Under the pieces are notes generated by a model, which saw only the letters and a list, made by a program, of their open reading frames with translations, had not been told where the DNA came from and made no database searches. The translations under genes were made by a program, and so were the position numbers. A stretch of DNA of 64,000 nucleotides from Aquella oligotrophica (GTDB taxonomy: Bacteria > Pseudomonadota > Gammaproteobacteria > Burkholderiales > UBA11063). The DNA is taken from NCBI RefSeq assembly GCF_002892535.1, contig NZ_CP024847.1, forward strand, positions 620,001 through 684,000. The letters run 5' to 3'. Positions within the stretch are counted from its first letter, which is position 1. Each line of letters opens with the position of its first letter. Below are positions 18,885-27,688 of this stretch, in pieces.

Positions 18885-20236
18885 TTTCTTCTTACTTTCT
18901 GATGTAGGGCGTAGAAAATTGATAGTGCCATAATCCAGATTGGCGTAACGATAACACTCATTCGCATATCATCCATCCAGAGCATGATTAGCATTACCAG
19001 TATCAAAACAGCCATTGCAAACAGATTGCTAAATGGATATAAAATAAGTTTATAGTCAATGCTCTTTTCATCATGCTGTTTACGAAAATAAATTTGGGTT
19101 AATAAAATAATAAACCAGCAGGTAAGAATGGCACAGGTAGCAATAGTTAGTAGATACATTATTGCTTTTTCTGGAAATAGGTAATTTATCACGACACTTA
19201 CTAGAATACAGAAACTGGTAAATAATAATGCCTTGCTGGGAATATTTACCCGATTTACTTGATTTAGTTTATTCGGGGCAGAACCTTGTTGAGCAAGGCT
19301 ATATAACATTCGTGATGCTGCATAAAGGCAGCTATTAAATGCAGATAGCGCAGCAGTAATTGCAACTGCATTCATAACATCAGCAGCCCGATTAATCCCG
19401 ATTTCTTTGAAAACATCAACGAATGGACTAATATTACCATTTAATTTATTAAAGGGATATAAACAAATGATAGCTAGAATTGTCAAAACATAGAAGATAA
19501 TAATTCGGGCAATTACACCTTGGATCGCTTTGGGAATGCTCTTTCTTGGATTTTCAGCCTCTCCTGCGGCAATGCTGACAAATTCAGTTCCGCCGAAAGA
19601 AAAGATTACGATTACAAGTGAAAACAGAAAACCTTTTACTCCACTGGCAAAAAAGACATCTAGACTTTGGTAACTATGAATATTACTAATTGTATCTGCG
19701 TGAATTTTAGGATTGAATACAACCAAGTAGGCGCTAAATAACAGCATAAAAATGATAGCAGTTATTTTGATTCCCGCAAACCAGAATTCAAATTCACCAA
19801 ACATTTTTACGCTTATTAACTGGATAAGGGTAAATAATACCAGCAGTCCAAGGCAGATTAACCAGTGTGGTAATCCAGGAATCCAGTAATCAAGAAAAAA
19901 TGTAACGGCAGTTAGTTCAACCATGCAAACAACAGTATATTCAAACCATGCTGTCCAACCAGCAATAAAACCAGCATAATTATTGATATAGGTATTAGCA
20001 TAGTCGCTAAATGAACCTGAAGATGGTTTGAAAACTGTCATTTCACCAAGAGCACGCATAATTATATAGATAACTATTCCTCCAAGGATGTATGAAAGAA
20101 TAATTGAAGGTCCGGTGGATTGAATTGATTTTGCAGCACCGAAAAATAATCCAGTACCAATAACACCACCAAGTGCAATCATTTGAATATGGCGGTTTTT
20201 AAGCTTGTGTTTTAGCTCATCTGGTCTTTTACTCAT
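18881..20236 (-). CDS. Amino acid permease, APC superfamily (second of a tandem pair)
   Basis: A 451-residue, 12-segment inner-membrane transporter of the AAT group. It carries the NRHIQMIALGGVIGTGLFFG signature, MRALGEMTV, and the SSGSFSDYANTY motif. It overlaps the upstream permease gene by four bases (ATGA junction), so translation is coupled. The two neighbours and the permease at 7883 are paralogues. Differences in the substrate-contact segments suggest different amino acids, but these cannot be assigned. It is the last gene of the PHP nuclease-permease-permease operon. Confidence 0.9.
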   Translation of the reverse strand: MSKRPDELKHKLKNRHIQMIALGGVIGTGLFFGAAKSIQSTGPSIILSYILGGIVIYIIMRALGEMTVFKPSSGSFSDYANTYINNYAGFIAGWTAWFEYTVVCMVELTAVTFFLDYWIPGLPHWLICLGLLVLFTLIQLISVKMFGEFEFWFAGIKITAIIFMLLFSAYLVVFNPKIHADTISNIHSYQSLDVFFASGVKGFLFSLVIVIFSFGGTEFVSIAAGEAENPRKSIPKAIQGVIARIIIFYVLTILAIICLYPFNKLNGNISPFVDVFKEIGINRAADVMNAVAITAALSAFNSCLYAASRMLYSLAQQGSAPNKLNQVNRVNIPSKALLFTSFCILVSVVINYLFPEKAIMYLLTIATCAILTCWFIILLTQIYFRKQHDEKSIDYKLILYPFSNLFAMAVLILVMLIMLWMDDMRMSVIVTPIWIMALSIFYALHQKVRRN

Positions 20237-21582
20237 TTATAATTTCCCCTGATTCTGGTTTTTATAAAATAACCAATACTAAGTAATAAAAGCCACCCTG
20301 GTGCAATCATGATTGCCAGTTTCATGTCTGGCATAAAAAACATTATACTTGCAACTGTAATCAGAAAGATAGCGGCAAATATTGAACTCCATGGATAAAA
20401 GAGGCTTGGGTAGCTACCCGTATTTTTAGCTTTCTTTTTAAAAGAGGCATGAGTTACAAGGATGGTTAACCAGTTGATAATTGCAGCGATGGTGGCAATA
20501 GCTAGTAGAATATTAAAAATCTTCTTCGGGTAAAGGTAGTTTAGTAGTACTGTAATTGCTATGCAGATTACTGAAAATATAATTGCGTTATATGGAATTC
20601 CTTTTTCAGAAGTTTTTTTCATGAATTTAGGCGCATTTTGCTGGTCTGCCAAATTATATACCATTCTGGCAGTACCATAAATACCACTATTTAATGATGA
20701 TAGTGCAGCACTAATTGCTACTAAATTCATTAAACTAGCAGCTTTGTTTATCCCAATTTGCCGGAATACATCCACAAATGGGCTGACATTGGCATCAATT
20801 TTATTCCAAGGGTAAAGACACATTACAATGCCCAATGTTGCAATATAGAAAAGAATAATTCTCACAATAATTCCATTAATTGCCATGGGAATCGTTTTTT
20901 CTGGATTTTCAGCTTCGCCTGCCGTAATTCCAACCAATTCTGTACCACCGAATGAAAAAACCACAATTACAAATGAAAAGAGGAATCCTTGTAATCCATT
21001 GGCAAAAAAACCACCATTTTGCCATAAGTTGCCAATATTTGAAACACCTTGGTTTGAATTATGATCAAAACCAATAATATAAATTCCAAATAACACCAAG
21101 CAAATAACAGTCGTTACTTTAATTCCGGCAAACCAAAATTCAAATTCACCAAAGATTCTGACATGCAGAAGGTTTATAATTGTAAAAATAATCATTACTA
21201 TCAATGTTACTATCCAGTGAGTAACATTTGGAAACCAGTAATCCATAAAAATACTTGTAGCAGTGAGTTCAAGCATGGAAACTATGATGTAGTTAAACCA
21301 GTAATTCCATCCTGACACAAACCCGGCATAATTACCAATGTATTTATAGGCATAGTAGCTAAAAGAACCTGAACTTGGTTCGGCAACCGCCATCTCGCCA
21401 AGAGCGCGAACAACAATATACATCATTATTCCTCCTAGTGCATAGGATAGCAATATTGCCGGTCCAGCGAGTTTTATCGATTCGCCCGCACCGAAGAAAA
21501 ATCCTGTACCGATGGCACTACCCAGTGCAATCATCAGAATATGGCGGCTACTTAATGAATGTGCTAGCTTATTTTGCGACAT
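20233..21582 (-). CDS. Amino acid permease, APC superfamily (first of a tandem pair)
   Basis: A 449-residue inner-membrane importer of the AAT group with 12 segments. The N-terminal SSRHILMIALGSAIGTGFFFG, VRALGEMAVAEPSSGSFSYYA and FSFGGTELVGITAGEAENP are family motifs. It starts 12 bases after the PHP-domain gene and overlaps the following permease by four bases. The substrate is unknown; related transporters carry aromatic or basic amino acids, proline, histidine or GABA. Confidence 0.9.
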   Translation of the reverse strand: MSQNKLAHSLSSRHILMIALGSAIGTGFFFGAGESIKLAGPAILLSYALGGIMMYIVVRALGEMAVAEPSSGSFSYYAYKYIGNYAGFVSGWNYWFNYIIVSMLELTATSIFMDYWFPNVTHWIVTLIVMIIFTIINLLHVRIFGEFEFWFAGIKVTTVICLVLFGIYIIGFDHNSNQGVSNIGNLWQNGGFFANGLQGFLFSFVIVVFSFGGTELVGITAGEAENPEKTIPMAINGIIVRIILFYIATLGIVMCLYPWNKIDANVSPFVDVFRQIGINKAASLMNLVAISAALSSLNSGIYGTARMVYNLADQQNAPKFMKKTSEKGIPYNAIIFSVICIAITVLLNYLYPKKIFNILLAIATIAAIINWLTILVTHASFKKKAKNTGSYPSLFYPWSSIFAAIFLITVASIMFFMPDMKLAIMIAPGWLLLLSIGYFIKTRIRGNYK

Positions 21583-21594
21583 ATATTTCCAGTT

Positions 21595-22461
21595 TTAGTA
21601 GTATTGTTGATCTATTCCCAATAGTTTGAAGACTGGCTCAACACTATTGGGTAAGGCTCTATTTTTTCCCGGCTTAATTATTCTGTAACTTTCTTCTTGA
21701 TGGAAATCACTTCCCACACTAGCAAAAAGACCAGTTCGCTTACAAATCTGGGCAATATTTTCTTCATCACTAGGAGCGTGTGAGCTACTTATTACTTCAA
21801 TTCCTTGTCCACCATATTCTTTAAACTCTTCAATCAGTTTAAGTAGCTTTGTTCGGGTGAATTTATAGCGCCCTGGATGAGCAATTACTGCGACCCCTCC
21901 ACTTTGAGTAATCCAACTGACAGCATCCTTTAGGGATGCCCAGATTTGTGGGGTATACCCCGGTTTACCCGGTGCTAGAAACTTTTCAAACGCTTTTCCC
22001 GGTTTGGCATATCCATTATTTACCAGAAACTGTGAAAAGTGAGTCCGACTAAGCGCCTGTGGATTTTTACATAAAGCAAGAGCGCCTTCAAATGCGCCTG
22101 GGATTCCAGCCTTAGCCAGATTATCACCAATTCTTTTTCCGCGAGTGAGGCGAGAGCTTCTTAATAACTGTAATTGCTCTGATAATTGAGGGTTTTTTTC
22201 ATCAACTCCAAGTCCCACGATATGGATTAAGGTATTTGCATGCCAAGTAACTGAGATTTCTACTCCAGCAATCAAGTTTAAATCAAGCTTTGCTGCTATG
22301 CTTCTTGCTTCGTTAATTCCATCTACCGTATCATGATCAGTAAGGGCTTGATATATTCCACCGTTTTGTTTAGCAAGGGTTAAAACTTCTTCTACAGTCA
22401 ATGACCCATCCGAGTAAGTGCTGTGGCAGTGAAGGTCAATAGGTATATATGTTTTGTACAT
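21595..22461 (-). CDS. rnm: PHP-domain nuclease/phosphatase, RNase AM (YciV) family
   Basis: A 288-residue metal-dependent enzyme of the polymerase and histidinol phosphatase fold. Metal ligands are seen in DLHCHSTYSDGS (residues 9-20), ALTDHDT, GVEISV, IAHPGRY and GSDFHQE, the order of the E. coli YciV protein. That family hydrolyses 3',5'-nucleoside bisphosphates and trims RNA 5' ends, including those of rRNA. Length and motif spacing fit. It is the first gene of an operon with two permeases, a link without an obvious functional reason. Confidence 0.88.
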   Translation of the reverse strand: MYKTYIPIDLHCHSTYSDGSLTVEEVLTLAKQNGGIYQALTDHDTVDGINEARSIAAKLDLNLIAGVEISVTWHANTLIHIVGLGVDEKNPQLSEQLQLLRSSRLTRGKRIGDNLAKAGIPGAFEGALALCKNPQALSRTHFSQFLVNNGYAKPGKAFEKFLAPGKPGYTPQIWASLKDAVSWITQSGGVAVIAHPGRYKFTRTKLLKLIEEFKEYGGQGIEVISSSHAPSDEENIAQICKRTGLFASVGSDFHQEESYRIIKPGKNRALPNSVEPVFKLLGIDQQYY

Positions 22462-22662
22462 CTTAGTTATATTTAGGAACTTATAAAATTGGATATTCGT
22501 AATATGATGTTATTACGGGGCTTATAAAAATAAATAATCCATATTATTAATTAATAGAGAAAGATAGATTTAGTATAGTTTATTTTTCCCTGAATTTATA
22601 TGGCGTGTAATGGAGTAATTTTACACCTATATTAGATAGTTGTAGTTAGAATTTGATTTATT

Positions 22663-22671
22663 TGTTATAAT
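22663..22671 (+). promoter_or_regulatory. Extended -10 promoter of the 22701 gene
   Basis: TGTTATAAT is a perfect extended -10 element, 30 bases before the ATG at 22701. A purine-rich ribosome site (AGGAG then GAGG) lies between. Confidence 0.6.
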
Positions 22672-22700
22672 CTTCAATTAAACAATAGGAGTTTGAGGTT

Positions 22701-22859
22701 ATGAGTGGTAATGATTTGTGGTTAAGCTTGGGTATAGTTGCTGTTGCAGTGGCTTGGATTATTCGGGTTGCTTATCGTATAAAGTCAAAAAAAGGTGCAA
22801 CTTTGTGTAATGGCTGTACAATAGATAGTAAGCCTAAAATAAAAGAATTTAAAAACTGA
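22701..22859 (+). CDS. Small single-pass membrane protein with CxxC, FeoB-associated type
   Basis: A 52-residue open frame with a good promoter and a GAGG ribosome site. A single hydrophobic segment (about residues 6-22) is followed by a basic stretch (YRIKSKKG) and a CNGC motif near residue 37. This layout is that of the small FeoB-associated Cys-rich membrane proteins, some of which accompany ferrous iron transporters. No feo gene is in the window, so the assignment rests on architecture alone. Confidence 0.6.
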   Translation: MSGNDLWLSLGIVAVAVAWIIRVAYRIKSKKGATLCNGCTIDSKPKIKEFKN

Positions 22860-22932
22860 TCCCCAGTTTAGTGTTTATTTTGGCTGTATCTAGTTTAGGC
22901 TAACAATTGTTTGAGTGTTTCTTCCTTGCTTT

Positions 22933-23640
22933 ATGACAAATAAAATTCTAAAAAAATTGCCACTATTGTTACTCCTAAGCCTAATAGTCATTTTGTGTCA
23001 CTTTCACTTTTGGATATATTTAAAAGTTGATTTTCTATATCAGTACTACCAGAAGCTTGCACACTATGTAAGCCAGCATTTTTTTGTATCTATTATTTAT
23101 TTTTGTTTAGCTTACATTCTGGTGGTCATGACTTTAATACCTGGAGGGATTATCCTTACAATATTGGGTGGGTTTCTTTTTGGTAATTGGCTTGCTACGT
23201 TTCTGGTTCTTGTTTCTGCCAGTGTTGGCGCTTTAGTTTTAGTGCTTATAATTCGTATGGGCTTTGGGGGGCTCATTCATAAAAGGGTGGGGCATCGAGT
23301 CAGATTTATGGAGAAGGCTTTTCGGCAAAATGCATTTTTATATATCTTGAGTTTACGACTGCTACCGATAATTCCATTTTTTATGATCAATTTGGCGGTT
23401 GGAATCCTAAATATTCGACTAAAAGATTTCTTCTGGGGTACTTTTTGGGGAATTGCACCTGCTACATTTATTTATGCCAATATTGGTACCAATCTTGCTA
23501 TTTTGATCGAAAATAATAATCTCTCAATAAGTGGAATAATTAATGGAAAGATGTTGTGGGCACTATTTCTTTTAGCACTACTTCCGCTATTGTCTATATT
23601 TTTGAAAAAATTTACCAGAAATATATTTGACAATATATAA
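22933..23640 (+). CDS. TVP38/TMEM64 (VTT domain) family membrane protein
   Basis: About 235 residues with five or six hydrophobic segments and a VTT/DedA-type core: PGGIILTILGGFLFGNW and LRLLPIIPFFMINLAVGI, two re-entrant motifs shared by DedA and TVP38 proteins. These are inner-membrane proteins linked to lipid scrambling or flipping and to membrane integrity. The ATG at 22933 is preferred; a GTG at 22915 is also in frame, and neither has a clear ribosome site. A strong promoter for the next unit overlaps its 3' end. Confidence 0.82.
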   Translation: MTNKILKKLPLLLLLSLIVILCHFHFWIYLKVDFLYQYYQKLAHYVSQHFFVSIIYFCLAYILVVMTLIPGGIILTILGGFLFGNWLATFLVLVSASVGALVLVLIIRMGFGGLIHKRVGHRVRFMEKAFRQNAFLYILSLRLLPIIPFFMINLAVGILNIRLKDFFWGTFWGIAPATFIYANIGTNLAILIENNNLSISGIINGKMLWALFLLALLPLLSIFLKKFTRNIFDNI

Positions 23641-23656
23641 AATTTAGAGGTATTAT
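23627..23656 (+). promoter_or_regulatory. Strong sigma-70 promoter at the end of the VTT gene
   Basis: A perfect -35 hexamer TTGACA at 23627-23632, an 18-base spacer and TATTAT at 23651-23656. The predicted start is near 23663, only about 50 bases before an intrinsic terminator. Confidence 0.65.
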
Positions 23657-23662
23657 ATCGTA

Positions 23663-23717
23663 TCTACAGTGATTGTAGTAGCCAAATCCCCGGAGTAATG
23701 CCCCGGGGCTTTTTGCT
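23663..23717 (+). ncRNA. Candidate short RNA or transcription attenuator upstream of pncA
   Basis: Two hairpins follow the strong promoter. The first is CTACA/TGTAG (23664-23668 with 23674-23678, five-base loop). The second is CCCCGG/CCGGGG (23688-23693 with 23703-23708), then C and five T residues, a textbook intrinsic terminator. The product would be about 50 bases. Either it is an independent small RNA or it is a leader that ends early unless a signal lets polymerase read into pncA at 23756. It also ends the VTT gene transcript. I do not recognise a known riboswitch class. Confidence 0.55.
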
Positions 23718-23755
23718 TTATAAGAGTATAATTAATTGCTGATTTGACAGATAAG

Positions 23756-24322
23756 ATGAAAAAAGCGCTTTTAGTGGTAGATATTCAAAATGATTTTTGT
23801 AGTGGTGGGGCATTAGCTATTCCTTATGCAAATGATATAATTAGACCAATTAATCAGCTAATGCAATCAGCTGATTATGATTTAATCGTTGCTACCCAAG
23901 ACTGGCATCCAGAAAACCACTCCTCTTTTATAATCAATAGTAAAAATGGCATTTGGCCAGTGCACTGTGTTCAGAATACATATGGAGCTGAATTTCATTC
24001 AGCATTTAATCTGGATAGGATTGATAGAGTTATTAGGAAGGGTGCAAATCCTAAGGTCGACTCCTATAGTGCTTTTTATGACAATGATAAAATTTCAAAA
24101 ACTGAACTTGAAGATTATTTGGTTGAGAATGGCATTAGCTGTGTTGAAATTGCTGGTCTTGCGCTGGATTATTGTGTGAAATATAGCGCAGAAGACTCAT
24201 TATCATTAGGGTTTAATACTTCAGTTTTGGTTGATTATTGTAGGGCAGTAAATAATAGCGATAGTTTATTGGCTTCGTTTAATAAGCAAATACAGCTAAA
24301 ATTTCTTCGGGAAGGAAAATAA
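23756..24322 (+). CDS. pncA: Nicotinamidase/pyrazinamidase
   Basis: A 188-residue cysteine hydrolase that deaminates nicotinamide to nicotinic acid in NAD salvage. The catalytic triad is visible as Asp in VVDIQNDFCSGGAL, Lys in the RKGANPKVDSYSAF stretch, and Cys in AGLALDYCVKYSA. Metal ligands lie in TQDWHPENHSSF and WPVHCVQNT. The ATG at 23756 is chosen because the earlier in-frame TTG lacks a ribosome site. Its upstream region contains a short terminator-ending leader and a further TATAAT at 23727-23732. Confidence 0.93.
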   Translation: MKKALLVVDIQNDFCSGGALAIPYANDIIRPINQLMQSADYDLIVATQDWHPENHSSFIINSKNGIWPVHCVQNTYGAEFHSAFNLDRIDRVIRKGANPKVDSYSAFYDNDKISKTELEDYLVENGISCVEIAGLALDYCVKYSAEDSLSLGFNTSVLVDYCRAVNNSDSLLASFNKQIQLKFLREGK

Positions 24323-24326
24323 AGTC

Positions 24327-24995
24327 ATGCAAAAAATTCCTTTGAGATTTGGTTGGCGTACAATAATTTTTTTTCTTCTCTTGGAGTTATTTACTGTTCC
24401 CCCAGTTGCAATGAGTAATAGTATAGTTATTCAGAATATCTGGTATATGGCAATAATGGGTTTTATTGTAGCATTAATCTGTGTATATTTCTTATTGCGC
24501 CTGATAAAAAGATTTTTAATTCGTAACTCTCAAAAGATTATTGGTATTGAGATTTCCGATATATATGGAATTTGGTATATTGCCTTACTTGCTGGTATTC
24601 TTCTTATGATCATGTTTGTTGTGCAGGATTTCCTGTTTTTGCATGGTTTTGGTGATTTCAGTGCAGGCTTCTTTTCGGCTTTTCTAAGCGTTGGTAGTAC
24701 TTTATTGCTCTACAAACTTGGTATATGCGGAGGACTGGGAATTCGGTTAAATGGGATAAATGAGAGTCTGTATCTGCTTGATATTGACTGGAGTGCTATT
24801 ATAAAGTTATCATTTCTTTTTGGTATTTATGAATTTGTGGTTTGTCCTATAACCGGACTTTGGATTCCTTATCCAGAACATAGATTCAGTCTAGCCGTTA
24901 TTTCTGGTATTATTGGCGGGGCTACTGGTGGTGCGGTGGTGAGTTTTATTTCCAGATTTATTAAGTTTATGCATACCGAACTGATTTTGAAATAA
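24327..24995 (+). CDS. Multi-pass membrane protein of unknown function
   Basis: A 222-residue protein with about six hydrophobic segments and no motif that I recognise. Gly-rich segments near the C-terminus (SGIIGGATGGAVVSF) resemble membrane helix-packing motifs. It lies four bases after pncA, preceded by GGAAGGAAA, so it is probably co-transcribed with it and perhaps with rph. Confidence 0.7.
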   Translation: MQKIPLRFGWRTIIFFLLLELFTVPPVAMSNSIVIQNIWYMAIMGFIVALICVYFLLRLIKRFLIRNSQKIIGIEISDIYGIWYIALLAGILLMIMFVVQDFLFLHGFGDFSAGFFSAFLSVGSTLLLYKLGICGGLGIRLNGINESLYLLDIDWSAIIKLSFLFGIYEFVVCPITGLWIPYPEHRFSLAVISGIIGGATGGAVVSFISRFIKFMHTELILK

Positions 24996-25025
24996 TAAAT
25001 AATGTACAATTAATAGAAAGACTTT

Positions 25026-25754
25026 ATGACAAATTCTGTACGACCGTCACTACGTGAAAATAATCAGTTACGTAATGTTAAAATAACGCGTAATTATACT
25101 AAACATGCTGAAGGTTCAGTCTTAATTGAGTTTGGTGATACCAAGGTGATTTGTACCGCTAGCATCGATGAAAGTGTTCCCCCGTTCCTAAAAGGGCAGG
25201 GTAAGGGCTGGTTAACTGCTGAATATTCAATGCTTCCTCGCGCAACTAATAGCCGTAATAAACGTGATGTTTCTCAGGGTAAGCCAAACGCCAGATCACA
25301 GGAGATCCAACGGCTAATAGGTAGAAGTTTGCGTAGTGTGCTCGATTTTGAGTTGCTTGGTGAGCGGCAAATAATTATTGATTGTGATGTTATTCAGGCT
25401 GATGGTGGTACCAGAACTGCTAGTATTACGGGTGCGTATGTAGCACTATCTGATGCTGTTTCATATCTTTTGTGTAATTCTCTAATTACTAAAAATCCGC
25501 TAAAAGCTTCTATTGCCGCAATTTCTGTTGGAATTTATAAAGGCGTTCCCATTTTAGATCTGGACTATCTTGAAGATAGTAATTGTGATACTGATATGAA
25601 TGTGGTAATGTCTAGTGAGGGACTGGTTGAAATTCAGGGAACCGCAGAAGGCACACCATTTAATCGGCAGGAATTGAATAAGCTACTTGACATTGCTGAG
25701 GAGGGAATTAATCAATTATTTATCATTCAGCAAGCAAGTTTAAATAGTAAATAA
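25026..25754 (+). CDS. rph: Ribonuclease PH
   Basis: A 242-residue phosphorolytic 3'-5' exoribonuclease that trims tRNA 3' ends, acting as a hexamer. The N-terminus ([17 protein letters not shown]), [18 protein letters not shown], the RNA-binding [33 protein letters not shown] and the phosphate-site [18 protein letters not shown] all match. The length is typical and, unlike the well-known E. coli K-12 allele, the C-terminus appears intact. It converges on the mla operon. Confidence 0.97.
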   Translation: MTNSVRPSLRENNQLRNVKITRNYTKHAEGSVLIEFGDTKVICTASIDESVPPFLKGQGKGWLTAEYSMLPRATNSRNKRDVSQGKPNARSQEIQRLIGRSLRSVLDFELLGERQIIIDCDVIQADGGTRTASITGAYVALSDAVSYLLCNSLITKNPLKASIAAISVGIYKGVPILDLDYLEDSNCDTDMNVVMSSEGLVEIQGTAEGTPFNRQELNKLLDIAEEGINQLFIIQQASLNSK

Positions 25755-25761
25755 TTATAAA

Positions 25762-26697
25762 TTATTTGGATTCTGGTTTTACGGCGGCTGATTCTATGCT
25801 TTCTCCTCTACTGGAGGTAGTAGCTATTGCTGCTGCTCCTCCAACTGGTATTATGCCAACTTTTGCCTGTAGTTTATTTTCTTCATCAATTAACTCATCT
25901 ATTTGACTTGACTGTGACGAAACTCTTCTCGTTTTAGGCGTGGACTCGCCATTTTCTTCATCGATTAGTTCATCTAGTGACTCTGATTCACTTTCCATTG
26001 TGCCACTTTCTTGTGGGTAAATATATTCACCATTTTTTTGCAGATAAATATCACGAATAGTTGCATATGGGTCAAGTGAAGACATAAGCAGTTTTTCTTG
26101 GTCTAGAAGCATTGCTCGTTTGTTGATTAGGTTTAGACCAAAGATACCCCAAGAGAACCATGCATCGGTGGTAATCCAGAACAGCGGGTTAAAATAAAGA
26201 TCAGGTACAAAACCAAGACCATCACGAAATGTTGTAGAACCAAAGAATGGTAATACAATATAACTACTATTTGTCCATCCCCAGCGTTTAAATGTTTCAC
26301 CAAAAGAAGTTTGTGTCTGTGGCAATCCCATACTTGAAGAAACATCAATTAAACCCAAGATACCAAAAGTGGAGTTAATTGCAATTCGCATAGTGTTATG
26401 CATGGTATCACTACCATTTAATTGTAGTATATCATTTGCCAGTGTTACGAAATCCCGTAGATTGTTATAAAAATTACTAACTGCATCTCGAAGTGGTTCA
26501 GGAACGTAAGTGTAGCCAATCGCAATTGGTCGTAAGATGAAGTGATCGGCTGTCATATTAGCAATAAAAATTTTGCGATTTACTACTTCATAGGGGTCAT
26601 TCGGGTTTTGTGATGTTGCACATGATGCTATTAATGTCGCAGCAAAAACAGCCAAGCTGCAATTTTTCAGCTTTTTTATCCTATTTATAAAGCGCAT
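25762..26697 (-). CDS. mlaA: Phospholipid-binding lipoprotein MlaA (VacJ)
   Basis: A 311-residue outer-membrane lipoprotein with lipobox LIASC (Cys26). It removes phospholipids from the outer leaflet of the outer membrane and hands them to MlaC. The core matches the family: PNDPYEVVNRKIF, SNFYNNLRDFVTLANDILQ, NSTFGILGLIDVSS, TFGETFKRWGW, and SSYIVLPFFGSTTFRDG. The C-terminal 80 residues extend beyond the E. coli protein and contain two copies of DELIDEEN 25 residues apart in an acidic, Ser-rich tail. As last gene of the mla operon its position is typical of betaproteobacteria. Confidence 0.95.
   Translation of the reverse strand: MRFINRIKKLKNCSLAVFAATLIASCATSQNPNDPYEVVNRKIFIANMTADHFILRPIAIGYTYVPEPLRDAVSNFYNNLRDFVTLANDILQLNGSDTMHNTMRIAINSTFGILGLIDVSSSMGLPQTQTSFGETFKRWGWTNSSYIVLPFFGSTTFRDGLGFVPDLYFNPLFWITTDAWFSWGIFGLNLINKRAMLLDQEKLLMSSLDPYATIRDIYLQKNGEYIYPQESGTMESESESLDELIDEENGESTPKTRRVSSQSSQIDELIDEENKLQAKVGIIPVGGAAAIATTSSRGESIESAAVKPESK
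25876..25974 (-). repeat. Duplicated acidic motif in the MlaA tail
   Basis: Two near-identical 24-base segments (25876-25899 and 25951-25974) encode DELIDEEN twice, exactly 75 bases apart. They lie in the disordered C-terminal extension of MlaA. Confidence 0.7.
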
Positions 26698-26728
26698 TAC
26701 TATTTAATCTGCCATTTCAGGTGCATTT

Positions 26729-26962
26729 TTATAGCTTAATTTGATATAAATTAGCCAATTTAGCTACTGCATCACTTATAGAGCAATAGCTAACCTGATA
26801 TTTCTGTTTTAATTCAAGAAGAAGTGCAATGCCAGCAGAGTCTATTTTATCTATCATACTGATATCGACAGTTTTACCATTCAAATTGCTAAAATCCCCA
26901 CCATTTTTAATCCATTTAGGGATATTATATTTGTTCAATTCTTTTGGCAGTGAAATAGACAT
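26729..26962 (-). CDS. mlaB: STAS-domain protein MlaB
   Basis: A 77-residue cytoplasmic STAS-domain protein. In the MlaFEDB complex it binds the ATPase MlaF and is needed for its stability. The core IDKIDSAGIALLLELKQKY has the conserved Asp-Ser-Ala-Gly turn of the family. The length is short but usual for MlaB. It lies six bases after mlaC in the operon. Confidence 0.88.
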   Translation of the reverse strand: MSISLPKELNKYNIPKWIKNGGDFSNLNGKTVDISMIDKIDSAGIALLLELKQKYQVSYCSISDAVAKLANLYQIKL

Positions 26963-26967
26963 AGTGC

Positions 26968-27675
26968 TTAACTCTTGCTTTGTAGGCTATTTATTTTGTT
27001 TTGTAACTGTTTGATTAAGCTATCAACTCCCTCATTTTGAACAGTGTCATTAAACTGCGTCCGGTAAGTTGTTACTATGCTGACATTTTCAATTTTGACA
27101 TCATAAATCTTCCAGTTGCTGCCTATTTTTGCTAGATCCCATTCAATATTTACTGGCTGATTTGTGCTTTTACCATTGCTTGGCAGTTTAAAAGTACCTT
27201 TTACTGCTGCTTTATTCTGCTTTTCTCCACTGATATTGCTGCTATCAATTGATACTTGTGCACCTTTGAATTTGGATAGTGCTGAAGAGTACTGAAAAAT
27301 TAGTAGCTGCTGAAATAATTGCGTAATTTTAGTTTGTTGTTTAGGTGATGCCTGTTTCCATGAAGTTCCCATAGCAAATTTTGTCATAAGGTTAAAGTCA
27401 ATTTGCGGAACTATGCTATTTTGTATCATTGTCATTGCATCTTTATCACTAAGATTCTGATTGACCGCTTGGCTTAGCTGGGTTGCGCTAGTTTTTATTA
27501 CATAACATGGAGTGTCTGCATCACAGTTGCTTGTATTAACGGTAACAACTGCCGAATCCTTACCTGCTTTGGCAGATTTTGCAGGAGAGCTTGCTACAGG
27601 AGCACTACTTGTCGTTGCTGCATTTACTATTGACATTAAGTTAAGGAGGCTGATCGCCAGAATAATTTTTTTCAT
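26968..27675 (-). CDS. mlaC: Periplasmic phospholipid shuttle MlaC
   Basis: A 235-residue periplasmic protein of the Tol-tolerance/Ttg2 family that carries phospholipids between MlaA and MlaD. A signal peptide (MKKIILAISLLNLMSIVNA) is followed by a Ser/Ala-rich linker with a CDADTPC pair. The fold region has PQIDFNLMTKFAMGTSWK and the TYRTQFND stretch typical of MlaC. It sits between mlaD and mlaB. Confidence 0.93.
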   Translation of the reverse strand: MKKIILAISLLNLMSIVNAATTSSAPVASSPAKSAKAGKDSAVVTVNTSNCDADTPCYVIKTSATQLSQAVNQNLSDKDAMTMIQNSIVPQIDFNLMTKFAMGTSWKQASPKQQTKITQLFQQLLIFQYSSALSKFKGAQVSIDSSNISGEKQNKAAVKGTFKLPSNGKSTNQPVNIEWDLAKIGSNWKIYDVKIENVSIVTTYRTQFNDTVQNEGVDSLIKQLQNKINSLQSKS

Positions 27676-27688
27676 TCTCTTATTACCT

